From Maylandia zebra (taxonomy: Eukaryota; Chordata; Actinopteri; Cichliformes; Cichlidae), in assembly GCF_041146795.1 (NCBI RefSeq), contig NC_135170.1, positions 25,290,033-25,354,032 on the forward strand: a DNA stretch of 64,000 nt, given 5' to 3'. The position numbers and the translations under genes are program-made. Below are positions 10,697 to 22,372 of this stretch, one piece after another. Each line of letters opens with the position of its first letter. Within the stretch, counting starts at the first letter, position 1. The notes beneath the pieces are model-generated. The model did no database searches. It was given only the letters and a program-made list of their open reading frames with translations, and had not been told where the DNA came from.

Positions 10697-13660
10697 TGAG
10701 CTATCAAAGTGTGCTGGGTTTTAATGCAAATTTTGTTGAATTTTTGTCAACAAAGGAGTTTGTTTGAAGATGATGGCGCAAAACTTGCAGTTTTTGTTCA
10801 CTTGTTGTGCGACTGCACACTGCAGTGGGCTCAGGTGGTTCTCCGAGCCGACCCCGAAATAACCTATCCTGCTTTTCTGTTAAAGTTTAAGAGTGTGTTT
10901 GACAAGGGGTCGAGCGCCAAAGCGGCGGCTCATTGCCTGCTGAACTTGAAGCAGGGGCGGCAGACCATTGCCAACTACTCCATTGACTTCCAGATCCAGG
11001 CCAAAGAAACTCACTGGGGAGAGAACGTGCTGCGAGGTACCTTGTTAAATAATCTTTGTGATGAATTTAAGGACGATTTGACAATGCGGGTATTGCCCAC
11101 CTCTTTGGGTGCATTGTTAACATTAGGTAAGTCCCAATTCCTAGGCCGCAGCCACCGAAGGCCGATTACATCACAGCCAGGCAACGACGGCTGGCCCAAT
11201 TTAAAGGCTGCACCAAATGTGGCTAAAAAATGTCCCTGGTTTTGAAGGATGGGTCAATTGCATCCTTCCTGGCCCAGCCTACCCCCGAATTCATAGCACC
11301 ACCCAGCCAATTCCAGGTATGGTCATCCTCACTTTATTAGTTATGCTGCAATAGACATAGGCTGCCGGGGGATTCCCATGATGCATTGAGTTTTTCCTTT
11401 CCAGTCACCTTTCTCACTCACTATGTATTAACAGACCTCTCTGCATTGAATCATATCTGTTATTAACCTCTGTCTCTCTTCCACAGCATGTCTTTTATCC
11501 TGTCTTCCTTCTCTCACCCCAACCAGTCGCAGCAGATGGCCGCCCCTCCCTGAGCCTGGTTCTGCCGGAGGTTTCTTCCTGTTAAAAGGGAGTTTTTCCT
11601 TCCCACTGTTGCCAAAGTGCTTGCTCATAGGGGGTCATATGATTGTTGGGTTTTTCTCTGTATCTATGAAGCGCCTTGAGGCAACTTATGTTGTGATTTG
11701 GCGCTATATAAATAAAATTGAATTGAATTGAATCCGGAAACCATTCAGAAAACATCAGTTTTATTTGTATTTCAAGCTCCTCAAACACCGTTTGTTTTAG
11801 GTCACCACTGGTTGCAACAACATAACCCTCATATTAATTGGAAGAAGACGTGCACGTCTGGGTGGGGGGAGTGCCACATGAACTGTCTTAAATCTGCCAC
11901 TCCCCCCGCTTCCGCATTCAAATTGCCACCAGTCTCCCAACCCCTAGATCTTTCTCTATTGCCATCGGTCTATCGCGACCTGGCCAAAGTGTTTCGTAAA
12001 GATCGAGTTCGGGCATTATGCACCCCACAGGCTGAATGACTGCGCAATGGAACTGCTCCTGCACCCATCCTGGCACAACCCGACTTGCACCTCCAGTTTA
12101 TCGTGGAGGTGGATGCCTGGGATTCTGGAGTCGGCGCCACCCTCTCCCAGCAACGAGATGGTAAGCTATGGCCCTGTGCCTTTTTCTCTCGCCATCTCTC
12201 TCCTACAGTGCCCAACTATGATGTGGGAGACTGGAAGTTCTTTGCAATCAAACTGGCCTTGGAGGAGTGGAGGCACTGGTTGGAGGGCATGGCTCAGCCA
12301 TTTATCGCTTAGACAGACCATAAGAACCTGGCTTACTTACATGGAGCAAAATGACTCAACGCACTGCAAGCCAGATGGGCTCTTTCCTTCATCCGCTTTA
12401 ACTTCTCAATTACATACATGCCAGGGTCCCGGAATGTGAAGCTGGACGCTCTGTCCTGGCAGTTTTCGACGCACAAGGAGAAACAGGATCCTGAGCCCAT
12501 CCTTCCAGCAACTTGCACTATTGGAGCAATCACATGGGAGATCGAGTTGGCCGTTTGGGAGATTAAGAGCCGAACCGGATCCTGGAGGAGGGCTCGCAGG
12601 GCAATCTTTGTTCCGTCCACCGTCCACTCCCGGGTGCCACACTGGGCTCATACCGCCTGCTTCACATGCCATTTAGAAGTAAACAGAATGATTACCTTCA
12701 TCCAGCGCTATTTCTGGTGACTCACCTTGTCACCAGATGCTCAGGAATATGTCTCCACCTGCTCTACATGTGCCCGAGACAAATTGGGGAATCAACCACC
12801 GACTGGCTTGCTACAACCACCAGCTCAGCCGTGGTTTAATATCACGTGGACTTCGCCATCGGCCTACCCCCGTCAGCAGGTAACAGCACAATAATGACTG
12901 TTGCTGATCAGTTTTCTAAACCTGCTCACTTTGTAGGACTTCCTAAAGTCACATCGGTCCTGGAGACAGCCCAGCAGCTCACTAACCACGTGTTCGCCCT
13001 CCATGGCATCCCGGAGGATATAGTATGGGATCATGGACCTCAATTAACCTCTCAGGTATGGAAGGAACTCTGCTCACCTCTAGAAGAAAAGGTTAGTCTC
13101 TCTTCTGGTTACCACAGAGCAACGGACAAACGGAGCACGCCAGTCAGGAGCTGAAGACTATGCTTCACTGCATCGTCGCCTCCAACCAAACCATCAGGAG
13201 CGAGCAATTGCCCGGGGTGGAGTATACCCACAACAGCTTGAAGTCTTCGGCTACAGGGCGTACTCCCTAGGGTATCAGCCCCCCCGTTCTTGGCCGTGGA
13301 AGGTGAGTACTTTGTTCCTTTGGTCCAGTTTCACCTTTGCATGTTTCGCCAGCTTTGGAGGGCCACTCAGGTGGCATTGTTACGCACCAAAGAATGCAAC
13401 AAACATGCCGACTGGCATAAAACTCCCGCTCCAGAATACACCATCGGTCAGAAGGTACAGTTGTCCACACACTACGTACCTCTTCATACTGAATCTAAGA
13501 AACTCAAATCAACATTCATCAGGTTGTTTGAAATCGCAGCGCTGGTTAACCCAGTTTCTGTTTGCCTTAATCTCTCTCATAATATGAAAATACACAACGT
13601 CTTTCATGTGTCCCAAATAAAGTCATGCCTCTCCAATCCATTGTGCTGAAAAGAAGGGTA
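10697..13660 (+). mobile_element. Ty3/Gypsy-type LTR retroelement fossil, copy 2
   Basis: This is the sister of the fossil at 337-4330 and is also broken, with roughly ten or more interruptions. Recognisable parts in order are a gag capsid-like piece, the protease/reverse-transcriptase border, RNase H, the integrase core and the integrase C-terminal part. An RTE-type LINE tail sits inside it (11318-11733). No LTRs were recognised. Its 3' half differs from copy 1 by only about one to two percent by eye, similar to the GPCR blocks, so both probably derive from one duplication event. Confidence 0.85.
11318..11733 (+). mobile_element. RTE-type LINE 3' end (5'-truncated)
   Basis: This is the well-known fish LINE 3' end, with a proline/arginine-rich terminal stretch, the conserved TTTGGCGCTATATAAATAAA segment and a tandem ATTGA-type tail at about 11716-11733. 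I read it as an Expander/RTE-like element, truncated at its 5' end. It lies within retroelement copy 2 and is absent from copy 1, so it arrived after the two fossils separated or was lost from the other. Confidence 0.75.
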
Positions 13661-13666
13661 TGAGTG

Positions 13667-13848
13667 GATTACCTTGCTTTTCCCCCCCCATAGCCCCAGA
13701 CCAGTTCCCAAGTCACTGTAGGAATAGATCTATATTATATATTATATTATATTATATTATATATATTTTTCCCTGACCAGAACTCTGTCTGCATGTGAAT
13801 CCATCTGTCAGCCATGACAAGATGTCCCCACAAGGATATGAAAACACA

Positions 13849-13935
<87 letters not shown>

Positions 13936-14394
13936 AAGTAAGTGGGTGTATGTACTGGTGGGAATTTACCTGCATCTCTCTCATGCAGATGAGACTGGAG
14001 ACAGCTGGATGTCTGTGGACAGTCTCTGCCTCCTCTGTACGCACACATGTTACATCACGGTTTAAATCCACAATAAGACAATAAAATGCTGATATCTCAC
14101 ATGCATAGCATCCAAAGCACATTTGCTATTTGATTTTAATTATGTTAATTATCACAGTGTGTTGCATGCTGTTGATGGTGCTGTGATTAGGTTTTCTGCA
14201 CAATATCAGTAGCAACTTTTCTAATAATTTTGCTTTTGGCAGACATATGCTAAGGCCTGATTCTGACTAATACCAAAGACTGAAGCTCGCCATCATAGGA
14301 TTGTGTTTACTTTGTAAATGTATAAATGTGAAACTGATGGTCACATCTGGAGGAAGAAAGATTTATGTAATAGATGAAGGTGGAAAGGATAGAT
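13667..14394. other. Spacer between retroelement copy 2 and GPCR block 2
   Basis: Non-coding. It holds a C-run, a TATAT-rich stretch at about 13728-13766, the long TG repeat and about 450 bp of unassigned AT-rich sequence. It does not match the spacer at 4340-6608. Confidence 0.6.
13853..13934 (+). repeat. (TG)41 microsatellite
   Basis: Forty-one uninterrupted TG units. Pure alternating purine-pyrimidine runs of this length can adopt Z-DNA and are highly variable in length. Open frames through it are artefacts of the repeat. Confidence 0.97.
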
Positions 14395-15058
14395 TGTCAA
14401 ACAGGTACAATGATCCTCTGCTGTCCCCCTAGTCAAAAAAGAAGTAATGCAAATAAATCCCACCCCTTTTTTTCTCTCTCTGTCTCCCTCACTTCTGGAT
14501 CATTGTGGGTTTTCCTTCTTGTCTTCACATGGAAACAGAACACTGGGTTCTACTTTAACCGCTCTGTGAAACATTCGGTCCCAGTACATCCTGACTCATA
14601 ACTCTCACACACACAGGCTTTATGCACCTGCCACATCTTTTTTCACCTTCACTTGTAACTGATGAGCACTCCATTGGGAATCTAAACTAGCTGTTTTCTT
14701 CAGCTACATGAGTGAGACACTGATGCATTAAAACCCAGCAAACACAATTTAGATCTGCTCTCGACTGCTGATGTTTTCCTGCACTTGTGTTCAGTGATTG
14801 AGGACAGCATTCATCGCTCCCAGTGAACAGAGAGCATCATCAGACTGGTCCCGTGATGCTCCCTGTCAAAGAAAATTGACACTGGCAAGCTTATCTATAA
14901 CCTCTGGCACAGTTCACAAATTTCTTGCTTATGTAAAAATATCAGCACAATACAGAAACTCTTCATCACAACAGTCTCTCTACTGAAGAGTCAGCCCCTC
15001 ATGATGTCAGACAGAACCTCCCCTGGTTGGCGTCAAATACACGACACTTCAGAGAACT

Positions 15059-15064
15059 TATAAA
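15059..15064 (+). promoter_or_regulatory. TATA box of GPCR copy 2
   Basis: TATAAA in the same context as copy 1. A predicted noncoding exon follows and ends at the donor CAG|GTGAGT (15127/15128). Confidence 0.6.
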
Positions 15065-15087
15065 TGAACACCTGTAACACACTCAGC

Positions 15088-15127
15088 GTCACACTTACTG
15101 CCCAGCTTAGAGAAATCATTCAAACAG
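15088..15127 (+). other. Noncoding first exon of GPCR copy 2 (predicted)
   Basis: Inferred as for copy 1. The acceptor before the coding exon is CCCATCAG ending at 16802, leaving a 27-bp leader before the start codon at 16830. Confidence 0.5.
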
Positions 15128-16829
15128 GTGAGTAGAACATTGAGATGCTTTAAAATGCTTCAAAGGCCAATGTGATTTTGTACATGGGTTTTATTTCAAG
15201 AAGTTTGTTTCTAATCAGACTGCTTCACTCAGTATTTGTCCTTGATAAGAGCACAGATGCCAAACCATATATTAAAGTAACAGATCAATAATTCAGATTT
15301 GAGGGATGAGGGGTTAACTCTGTTTTGCAAGAAATTATCAAAGTGAGAAATAGACAGAGGTCCGTTTACTTTCTCTTCGTTTGACATTGCGCACATCTTC
15401 ATCTTCATCTTCGTTATGCATGGAGTGACTTTATTTAATAACAAACGGTAGCATTTCTGCGTGTTTTAGCTGTAAAGCAAAAAACATATGAAATTATCTA
15501 CAGTGACTAGAATTCTGCAAAGGACAAATCTGAAATTTTTTTAAGAAAAAATAATTTTTGGTGGGTAATTACAATATGAGTTTTCATAAAACATGATAGA
15601 AGTAATCAAAATTTCAAAATCAAATATTTAATAGCCTTTGCTTTCATGCATTATTGGATGCAGTGCAATACAATAATCAGCAAAAATCACCTCATCAGAA
15701 TTTTAAAAATGCAAATCAACATCAGTACAGTGCTGTGATCCACACCTGATTAAACCCTCAGAAATGTGTTCTTTGTAAATTCTGTAATATAGACTTCATT
15801 TTCCAGTGATTGCCCAAAGAAATATACAATTGATTAGATGTGACATTTCCAGGGACGAGCATCTTTGCCAAAGATTACTCCTCCCGTGATTAGTCCCACC
15901 GGAGTGTTTGCAGCAGAAGCACGTCAGAAACATTGCCCACTAAGGAACAGAGCTCAAGAAAGGTCTGTATTATAGCAGAACAGTTCCCTTGATGGCAAGG
16001 AACAGTCACAGCCTCTGGCTTATTATAGTCCATTACTTGAGGTAGCTCAGGTGTACTCCATTTGAAACAAAACATTCACATTGTTCAAATCAAGCTGACT
16101 ACGAGCTGCTGCAAACATTCCCGAAGCCCAGAACAAAACCTGATATTCATCAAAAAAAACTGCAGAAGAAACATCAAAAATCTTCTTTTAGGACCCAAAG
16201 ACGGAGAACCTAAGCTTGTGGCTTATGAATGTTTTTATTCCATCAGTCCACCTTTGATAAAATTCATTTTCCAAGTTATCATTCTTCTATATTGAAATTA
16301 GCTTAAAGATGAGCTAAATGTCAGAAATGGGCTTTTAAAAGCTCCCAGAAATGACCAAATTCCCACTGACATTACTTACATTAATCTTGAACAGAATATG
16401 ACCTTTTCCATTTTAATTTGGCAATCACTGCCCTTTTTATCCTTCTGTGAAAGGGTGGTGCTTTTAGAATGACTCTCTTAAGTGAGTTACATGTTCCTAG
16501 GGGGAGTCACGTTTCCCAGAGGAGAGTCCGCACAGACACAATAACATGATAACAGATAAGGAGAAGCCCTGACGGTGTTTATGACATGTTTTTACTGTCT
16601 CTGGAGCTACTTTATCTCTACTTGTAAGATGAATCTCAGCAGATCAGAAGCAGGGATTCTAATTAACAGACAGGCTGTGGCTTCACAGATGTAAAAGAAA
16701 CCAAAACACTTTAATAATTGCATGGCTTCAGTGGTATCAGCTGCTGTTTTCTACGACTGGTCAGAAGTAGCTCAATAATCCTTCTCGCTCCTCTCCCATC
16801 AGACTGCTGATTCTTGTGGTAGCACAAAC

Positions 16830-17795
16830 ATGGACACAAATGATTCATCACTCAGCTCAACATCCATCCTGACCCAGCTGCCTCTCAATACCACAGCATT
16901 CATAAACAGCACGGCAACATCCTTCAGTGCAGTTGATGGGTGCGAAAACCTGATAGAGGCCATTCTCTTTGACCTGGCCATGCAGTGCATCAATGTAATT
17001 GTGGGTATCCCGGCCAACTTACTCGTCATTGCTATTCTCATCCACAATCGCAAAGAGCCCTCCACTTCAGACATATTCTTGGGCTGCTTGGCCTTCATGG
17101 ATGCCTACTTTGGTGCAATGACGACTGTGAGCTTTCTTAATGTCTACCTCTGGCAGCTCAAAGAGGTGTGGTCAGCCATTAAGTTCTCCTTTGGCGTGAA
17201 AGACACCAGCGGTCCGTTGTTCCTCTCCTGCATCTGCTTGGATCGCTTTGTAGCTGTACTCTTTCCAATCGCTTTTGGGCAACTTAAACACTTCAAGTAC
17301 AGGTTAGGCCTCTCAGTGCTGGTGCTCTGCCTCACCTTTGCCTACTCAGCAGCCAAGATGGTGGGAGGACTCCCCAACTTTGAAAAGTTGTTCACCGGTG
17401 AGGTACTGGCAACATTTACTTGGATGGTGGTGTGTAACGCAAGCATCCTGTGGGCACTGAAGAAGTCCACCGGTGCAGGGAAAGATGCAATGCACCCCAT
17501 GAAAAAGAAGGCCTTCAAGATGGTGCTCTCTATCCTGTGTATCATCGTGTTCAACTACCTGCCACTTGTTGCTCTGTTTCCATTTGAGGACTACTACTCA
17601 CCTGATGTGTTTCGCTGCTACGTGCAGCCCGCGGGTTTTGCCTTTCTGAACATCAGCAGCACAATCCAGCCCCTTGTCTACTTGTCTCGTCTAGAGAAGG
17701 TGCCTTTCCTCTCTGACGCCTGCATTAAAAAGATTACTTCCTGTTTCAACCCAGAGAAGAACCAGAATCCACAGGAGCAAAACCCACCTGCTTAG
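16830..17795 (+). CDS. Class A orphan G-protein-coupled receptor, copy 2
   Basis: A complete 321-residue paralogue of the receptor at 9070-10035, with the same start, stop and motifs (DRF, QPLVY, three N-terminal sequons). Ten residues differ: 34, 35, 99, 100, 105, 114, 117, 193, 200 and 216. Five of them fall between residues 99 and 117, the end of helix 2 through the start of helix 3, including position 3.25, where copy 2 has tryptophan and copy 1 leucine. I counted only about three silent changes across the frame, so replacements outnumber silent ones. Both frames are intact, and the promoter and first exon are kept, so both genes are probably functional. The subfamily and ligand are unknown. 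A poly(A)-type AATAAA lies at 18120-18125. Confidence 0.88.
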   Translation: MDTNDSSLSSTSILTQLPLNTTAFINSTATSFSAVDGCENLIEAILFDLAMQCINVIVGIPANLLVIAILIHNRKEPSTSDIFLGCLAFMDAYFGAMTTVSFLNVYLWQLKEVWSAIKFSFGVKDTSGPLFLSCICLDRFVAVLFPIAFGQLKHFKYRLGLSVLVLCLTFAYSAAKMVGGLPNFEKLFTGEVLATFTWMVVCNASILWALKKSTGAGKDAMHPMKKKAFKMVLSILCIIVFNYLPLVALFPFEDYYSPDVFRCYVQPAGFAFLNISSTIQPLVYLSRLEKVPFLSDACIKKITSCFNPEKNQNPQEQNPPA

Positions 17796-18421
17796 ATTCA
17801 CAAAATATAAAAATATAACACACATATTAAAATTTATGAAAAATAATTGTCTGCAACTGTGAGAGTCAAATCCTGAGTGTAAAGTCCTGCTTTGTTTGTT
17901 TGTTTTTTCACAGTTTACGTTTTACTTGAATGCATTTTTTTCATAATCAGTGAAAGAAATCTGTATCGAAGATTGAATCAATAATTAATCAACAACTAGT
18001 AGACAATGTTAAAATTATAAGCATTTTAATTTCATGTTTTCATAATGTGATGAATTTCTATGAGGAACATGTGAACTATTTGATTGTGTTTTGGCGCCAC
18101 CGTGAGGACAAAATACATCAATAAACTTTATCCTTCCAGTGAATGTGTGGACCAGTGACTGTGGTGAGGTTGTGAGGACATTTAGGCTCAGAATCCCAAT
18201 CAGCATCATACTGATAGCAAAAGGAGCATCTATCTGTTTCATGTGTGATGTCTTTCTCAAGGTGCATGGTGCAGGACGGGGTGTATACATTCCCCACATA
18301 CCTCTCCAACATAATAATGAATGAATAAGTCAAACAGTGAGTTTTTAACAAGGGTTAGTGTTTGCCACACACCAAAAACTCAGCTGCACCACTACAGGGA
18401 AAAAACACTACATATGATTTT

Positions 18422-18867
18422 ATTAAATGTAGTTAAATGTGTTTTATACAGATCTATATTTGCTTTCCTACTGAGTGAACATTCATGCCATGCTCAAATG
18501 TATAAAGCAGACATGGCATACAAACCAATTGAAAAAGCCATCTTAACAACTAAATCTGTCTTCCAACACCTCTATAACCTATAATTAAGACCTGCTATAT
18601 CATCCTCTTTAAATCCCAACATAAAGCGTGATTGTAAAGTTTACAGTTCATCATTTTAAAAGGGTTTTTATAACAAGGAGCTAATGGGGTCTCTGGAAAG
18701 TTATTATTCCACACTACTTACCCCTGTAAAGTTATTAGTTACTCTCATACTTGTGGTTTTGAACTAAATCAATTAACCAAAATATATTATGTTTGTACAT
18801 TAGATAAAGATAGGGTAGAAATTTCCATCTTTGTCCTAAGCTAACCAGCTTCTAGCTTTTGTTGCAC
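18422..18867. other. Unassigned AT-rich spacer
   Basis: Nothing recognisable apart from short AT-rich runs. It lies between the end of GPCR block 2 and the Tc1 remnant. Confidence 0.5.
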
Positions 18868-19965
18868 ATACAGTCAATGAACATTTTGTTAGGTACACCT
18901 GTTCAGCTGCTTGCTAAAGTAAATATATAATCAGCCAATCAAATGGCAGCAGTTCAATACATTTGGGTAGGTAGGCATGGTTAAGACATCTTACTGAAGT
19001 TCAACTTGAGCATCAGAATTAGAAAGGATTTAAGTGACTTTGAACGTGGGATTGCTGTTGGTGCCAGATGGGATATTGTGAGTATTTTAGAAACTGCTGA
19101 TCTAATGGGAATTTTCCACACAACTATCTCTGGAGTTTAAAGAGAATGGTCCAAAAGAAAAGGGATTATATTGCATCAGTAAGCCTTTCCTCTCAGTTCA
19201 AAGCAGCAACTCAAAGAATCACACATTAGATGGGCTACAGCAGCAGAAGACTGCATTAGGTCCTGTCAGCTAAAAACAGGAACCTGAGGCTAAAGTTCAT
19301 ACAGGCTGAACAAAACTGGACAATAGAAAATTGGAAAAATGATCCCTGGTCTGATGAGTTTTGACTTTTAATGCAACATCCACATGGTTGGATCTGAATT
19401 TAATATAAGATGAAAGCATGGGTCCATCCTGCATTGTCTCAACGGTTCAGTGGGGAATATTCTTGGCACACTTTATACTGTTAAAATGCCACAGCCCACT
19501 TGAGTATTGTTGCTGACCATGTCCATCCCTTTATGGTAAATGGACTGGTTCTCATATAATGCACTTCTACTCTACTGGAGCGCTCAAAGGGCTTTATGAC
19601 CAAAGTGTACCCATCTGCTGATGGCCAATTCCAACAGGATATTACAGCATATTACAAAGTTCAAATACTCTTAAATTGGGTTTTATGACAGTGAGGTCAC
19701 TGTATTCAGATTAGCTCCACAGTCACCAGATCTCAATCCAACAGAGCACCTTTTGGATGAGGTTGGAACAGGAGATTTGAATCACGGATGACAAACCTGC
19801 AACAACTGTGACACTATTGTGTCACCATAGACCAAAATCTCTGAGAAATATTTCCAGCACTTTGTCGAATCTGTGTCACAAAGAATTAGGGCAGTTCTGA
19901 AGTCCAAAGGAGGTCCGACATTGTACTAGCAAGGTGTACCTGATATAGTGTCCAGTGAGTATACA
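18868..19965 (+). mobile_element. Tc1-like DNA transposon remnant A
   Basis: The element is close to full length for a fish Tc1-like family. The left end (TTAGGTACACCTGTTC at about 18888) and the right end (AGGTGTACCTGATATAGTG at about 19930) form inverted repeats. The body follows the family's transposase gene but is shortened and no longer has an open frame. A 56-bp SINE fragment is inserted at 19536-19591. Related remnants lie at 33636-35950 (minus) and 49372-49880 (plus). Confidence 0.85.
19536..19591 (-). mobile_element. Short SINE-tail fragment inserted in Tc1 remnant A
   Basis: The fragment starts GTAAATGG, the reverse complement of the CCATTTAC tail seen in the SINE ending at 6573. 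CTTTATG stands on both sides (19529-19535 and 19592-19598), as expected for a 7-bp target-site duplication. It looks like a very short, 5'-truncated SINE insertion on the minus strand. Confidence 0.6.
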
Positions 19966-20122
19966 TCAAGCCTGAAGAAGGAGCAATATTCCCATTACAG
20001 TAAAATGACTGCTTCAGTGGTAACATTACAGCAGGTCACTCCTCCCCACTTTGATAGTTTGACATTCATTTCATCCCGGGATTACATTTTCTCGCTTGAT
20101 AAAGAATAAATGAGTCGTCCAC

Positions 20123-22321
20123 TTATTGCCGCAACATTGTGACAAGTACCCTCTCTGGCAGTATTCGCAATGGATGACTGCTCTGTGTATAAAAATATGG
20201 AAATAAAGGTTCAGTGAAGGAGTGTGTAAATGCATATAAGAGTGTGTTGTCAGTGGCGTCAAAAAATGACACCGTTCCCTTGTTGTAATCGAGCTGAACT
20301 TTGACCTGCTTAGGTGTTCTAGAAACTGTCAGCAGGCTGGGTGGGGAGGCCATTGCTCTCAGGTCTCCATCCCGGAAACATAAAGTCCAGAAGCCATTCT
20401 TGGGCCGGGCAGAGATCTCTGTGTTTCTCGGTACAGACATGGAGGCAACACCCAGGAGCCAGTCATGATTACTTCCTGTTTCCACAACCCAGTGGTGACT
20501 TCCTGAGCCTAGTGCGGTCATGCCTACCACTTCAGCGCTCATATGGAAGCGCTCTGGGTTGTCAGGACATACACTGGGCTGCTTTGAGTAGTGCAGGGAA
20601 GTGAGATCGTCAGACAGGATGAGGCAAGGGTGTGCTGTGTTTGGATCTAAGGTTATGGGAGCTAAAAGACAGGAAATGTGCCAAAAACAATGATCTATTA
20701 ATATTTTGTTGTGCAATTCTTAGGTAAAAGCGAATAATAATATTTAGGTATACTTACTATAATCAACATGGTCCAGGATTTTTTCCCAGACTCTGTACTT
20801 GAGGTTGTAGAGGTGTTTAGTCACATCAATCAGCAGCCCAGACATGTTCTCTGAACCAAGCACTATGCTTTTACATCTGTGATAACAACAGATGTCTTAC
20901 ACTGAGGATATGTGACACTGAAATTATTCTTCATCTCAGTAAACATGAAACAATAACTTGGGGGTAAAATGCAACTGACATATATCAAATCAAAGGTTTA
21001 TTTATTCAAGTATTAATGATTAAGATAAATGTGCTTAGCAAAAACTGAATGTATACCAATCAAGTCTGAACAGATCCCATTAAACTTAACATTTTACACT
21101 CTACTCATGTAAAAAAAAGAAAAAGAAAAAAATGACACAGACCATTAATAGGTAATTACATATTTTGCACACATTTTTGTTTGCCTTTTAATAAACCTAC
21201 CGGTCTTGTGTGTCTTTAAAATTCTGGGGGAGAGAAAAAAAAACATGTTAAGGCAGAGGCTTTTTGCAAACAATAAGGAGATAAGCTTCAAATTGGACAA
21301 CACAAACCTTCAACAAAACCATATCGTCTTCTTTCAGCTGTTCCTGTATGATGGCGATGGTCTCCGTAAGACACGTCACCTCAGCTGAAAGCTCTTTCAT
21401 TTTCTCCTTCATCCCTGCTATCTTTTCTTCTTCCTCTTTTTTCACAGCAGCTAATCTAGCCGACTCTTCGCGGTAGAGGACTTGATGCAGCTGCTCAAAA
21501 TGGTTCTTGATCATTTTCTGTGTCTCCAGCGCCTGACTCTGTGGGGGGGAGATTATCACAAGCTCTTTTATTAGGTCAGGCATATTTTCCTGACAAATAT
21601 GAAACATCTGTCAGCTCATCACAGGTTACCTTGATGCACATTAGTGTGTTATTGGACGGCATGTTAATTCTTTTGAGGTTGTCCAGCTTTTCTTGCAGGC
21701 TCTTGAGGGATAAAGCAAGTTCGTCCTGGAAGTAAAGCAGGCCTCAGTCAACAGACACCAAATTTAATGTGTAAAGTACTTTAGGTACTGCAGATCTGAG
21801 TTAATCCCTGAAAGGGTGCATTACATTCAGGCCTGACTTGTGGAGCAGCATTCTACCATAAGGTGTTACCTTAAAAGCAAACTGCAGAATTTGTTAAGAT
21901 AACCAATAGCTATGTTTGTCTCCCTCACCTTGCAGTCCAGCAGTGCCTCATCTATAGGCGAGCAGTCGTGGGTCTTGTGCAGTTTGGACGACTGACACAC
22001 CACGCAGATGGGCTGTTTGTCATTGAGGCAGAAGAGTTTCAGCTTCTCTCCATGAAGATTGCAGTTCACCTTGTCTTCCCCTTCCACTGAGCTCAGCCTC
22101 CTGACCTGAAGAACAGCCTCGCAAACATTTTTTAGCGCCAAGTTGCATGGAGGGTTGCACTTTGAAGCTTTTTTCCTACAAACTGGACACTCTCGTATCC
22201 CTGTGTCCCAGCAATGTTTTAGACAGCCCCTGCAAAAGCTGTGACTGCATGACAACAGAACAGGGTCTGTGAAAATGTCACAGCACACTGGGCACGTAAG
22301 ATCCTCCTCTGGGAGTGACAT
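20123..22321 (-). CDS. TRIM-family E3 ubiquitin ligase (RING, B-box, coiled coil, PRY-SPRY)
   Basis: Six coding exons on the minus strand: 22321-21929, 21725-21630, 21538-21308, 21223-21201 (23 bp), 20876-20758 and 20661-20123. All junctions have GT/AG sites, the phases agree and the total is 466 residues. The RING finger has C10, C13, C25, H27, C30, C33, C45 and C48. The B-box has C87, H90, C98, D101, C106, C109, H115 and H118. Exons 2 and 3 (132-240) form a glutamate/lysine-rich coiled coil. Exon 6 (about 289-466) is the PRY-SPRY domain, which binds target proteins. The exon pattern, including 96-, 231- and 23-bp exons, is typical of fish TRIM genes of the TRIM35/TRIM39/NF7-like kind. The protein probably transfers ubiquitin, often in antiviral or immune settings, but its target cannot be read from sequence. 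I chose the methionine beginning MSLPEED because it precedes the RING at the usual distance; an in-frame ATG at 22372 is less likely. Confidence 0.88.
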
Positions 22322-22372
22322 GGCCAAGAGCTCGTCACGTATATAGAATAAATCCACAACTCCAACCAACAA

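Larger units (their letters stand above)
14395..18421 (+). repeat. Segmental duplication block, GPCR copy 2
   Basis: Partner of 6609-10659. The two blocks are nearly identical through promoter, intron, coding exon and 3' flank, with a handful of short indels in the non-coding parts. Beyond 18421 the sequence becomes unrelated to what follows block 1. Confidence 0.9.

Noticed and set aside
13752-14122. Long Cys-Val and Thr-His frames on both strands
   Set aside because: They are the direct translation of the (TG)41 repeat and have no coding support.
22322-22372. A longer TRIM protein starting at 22372
   Set aside because: The extra 17 residues have no counterpart in TRIM proteins, which usually start a few residues before the RING finger, as MSLPEED does here.
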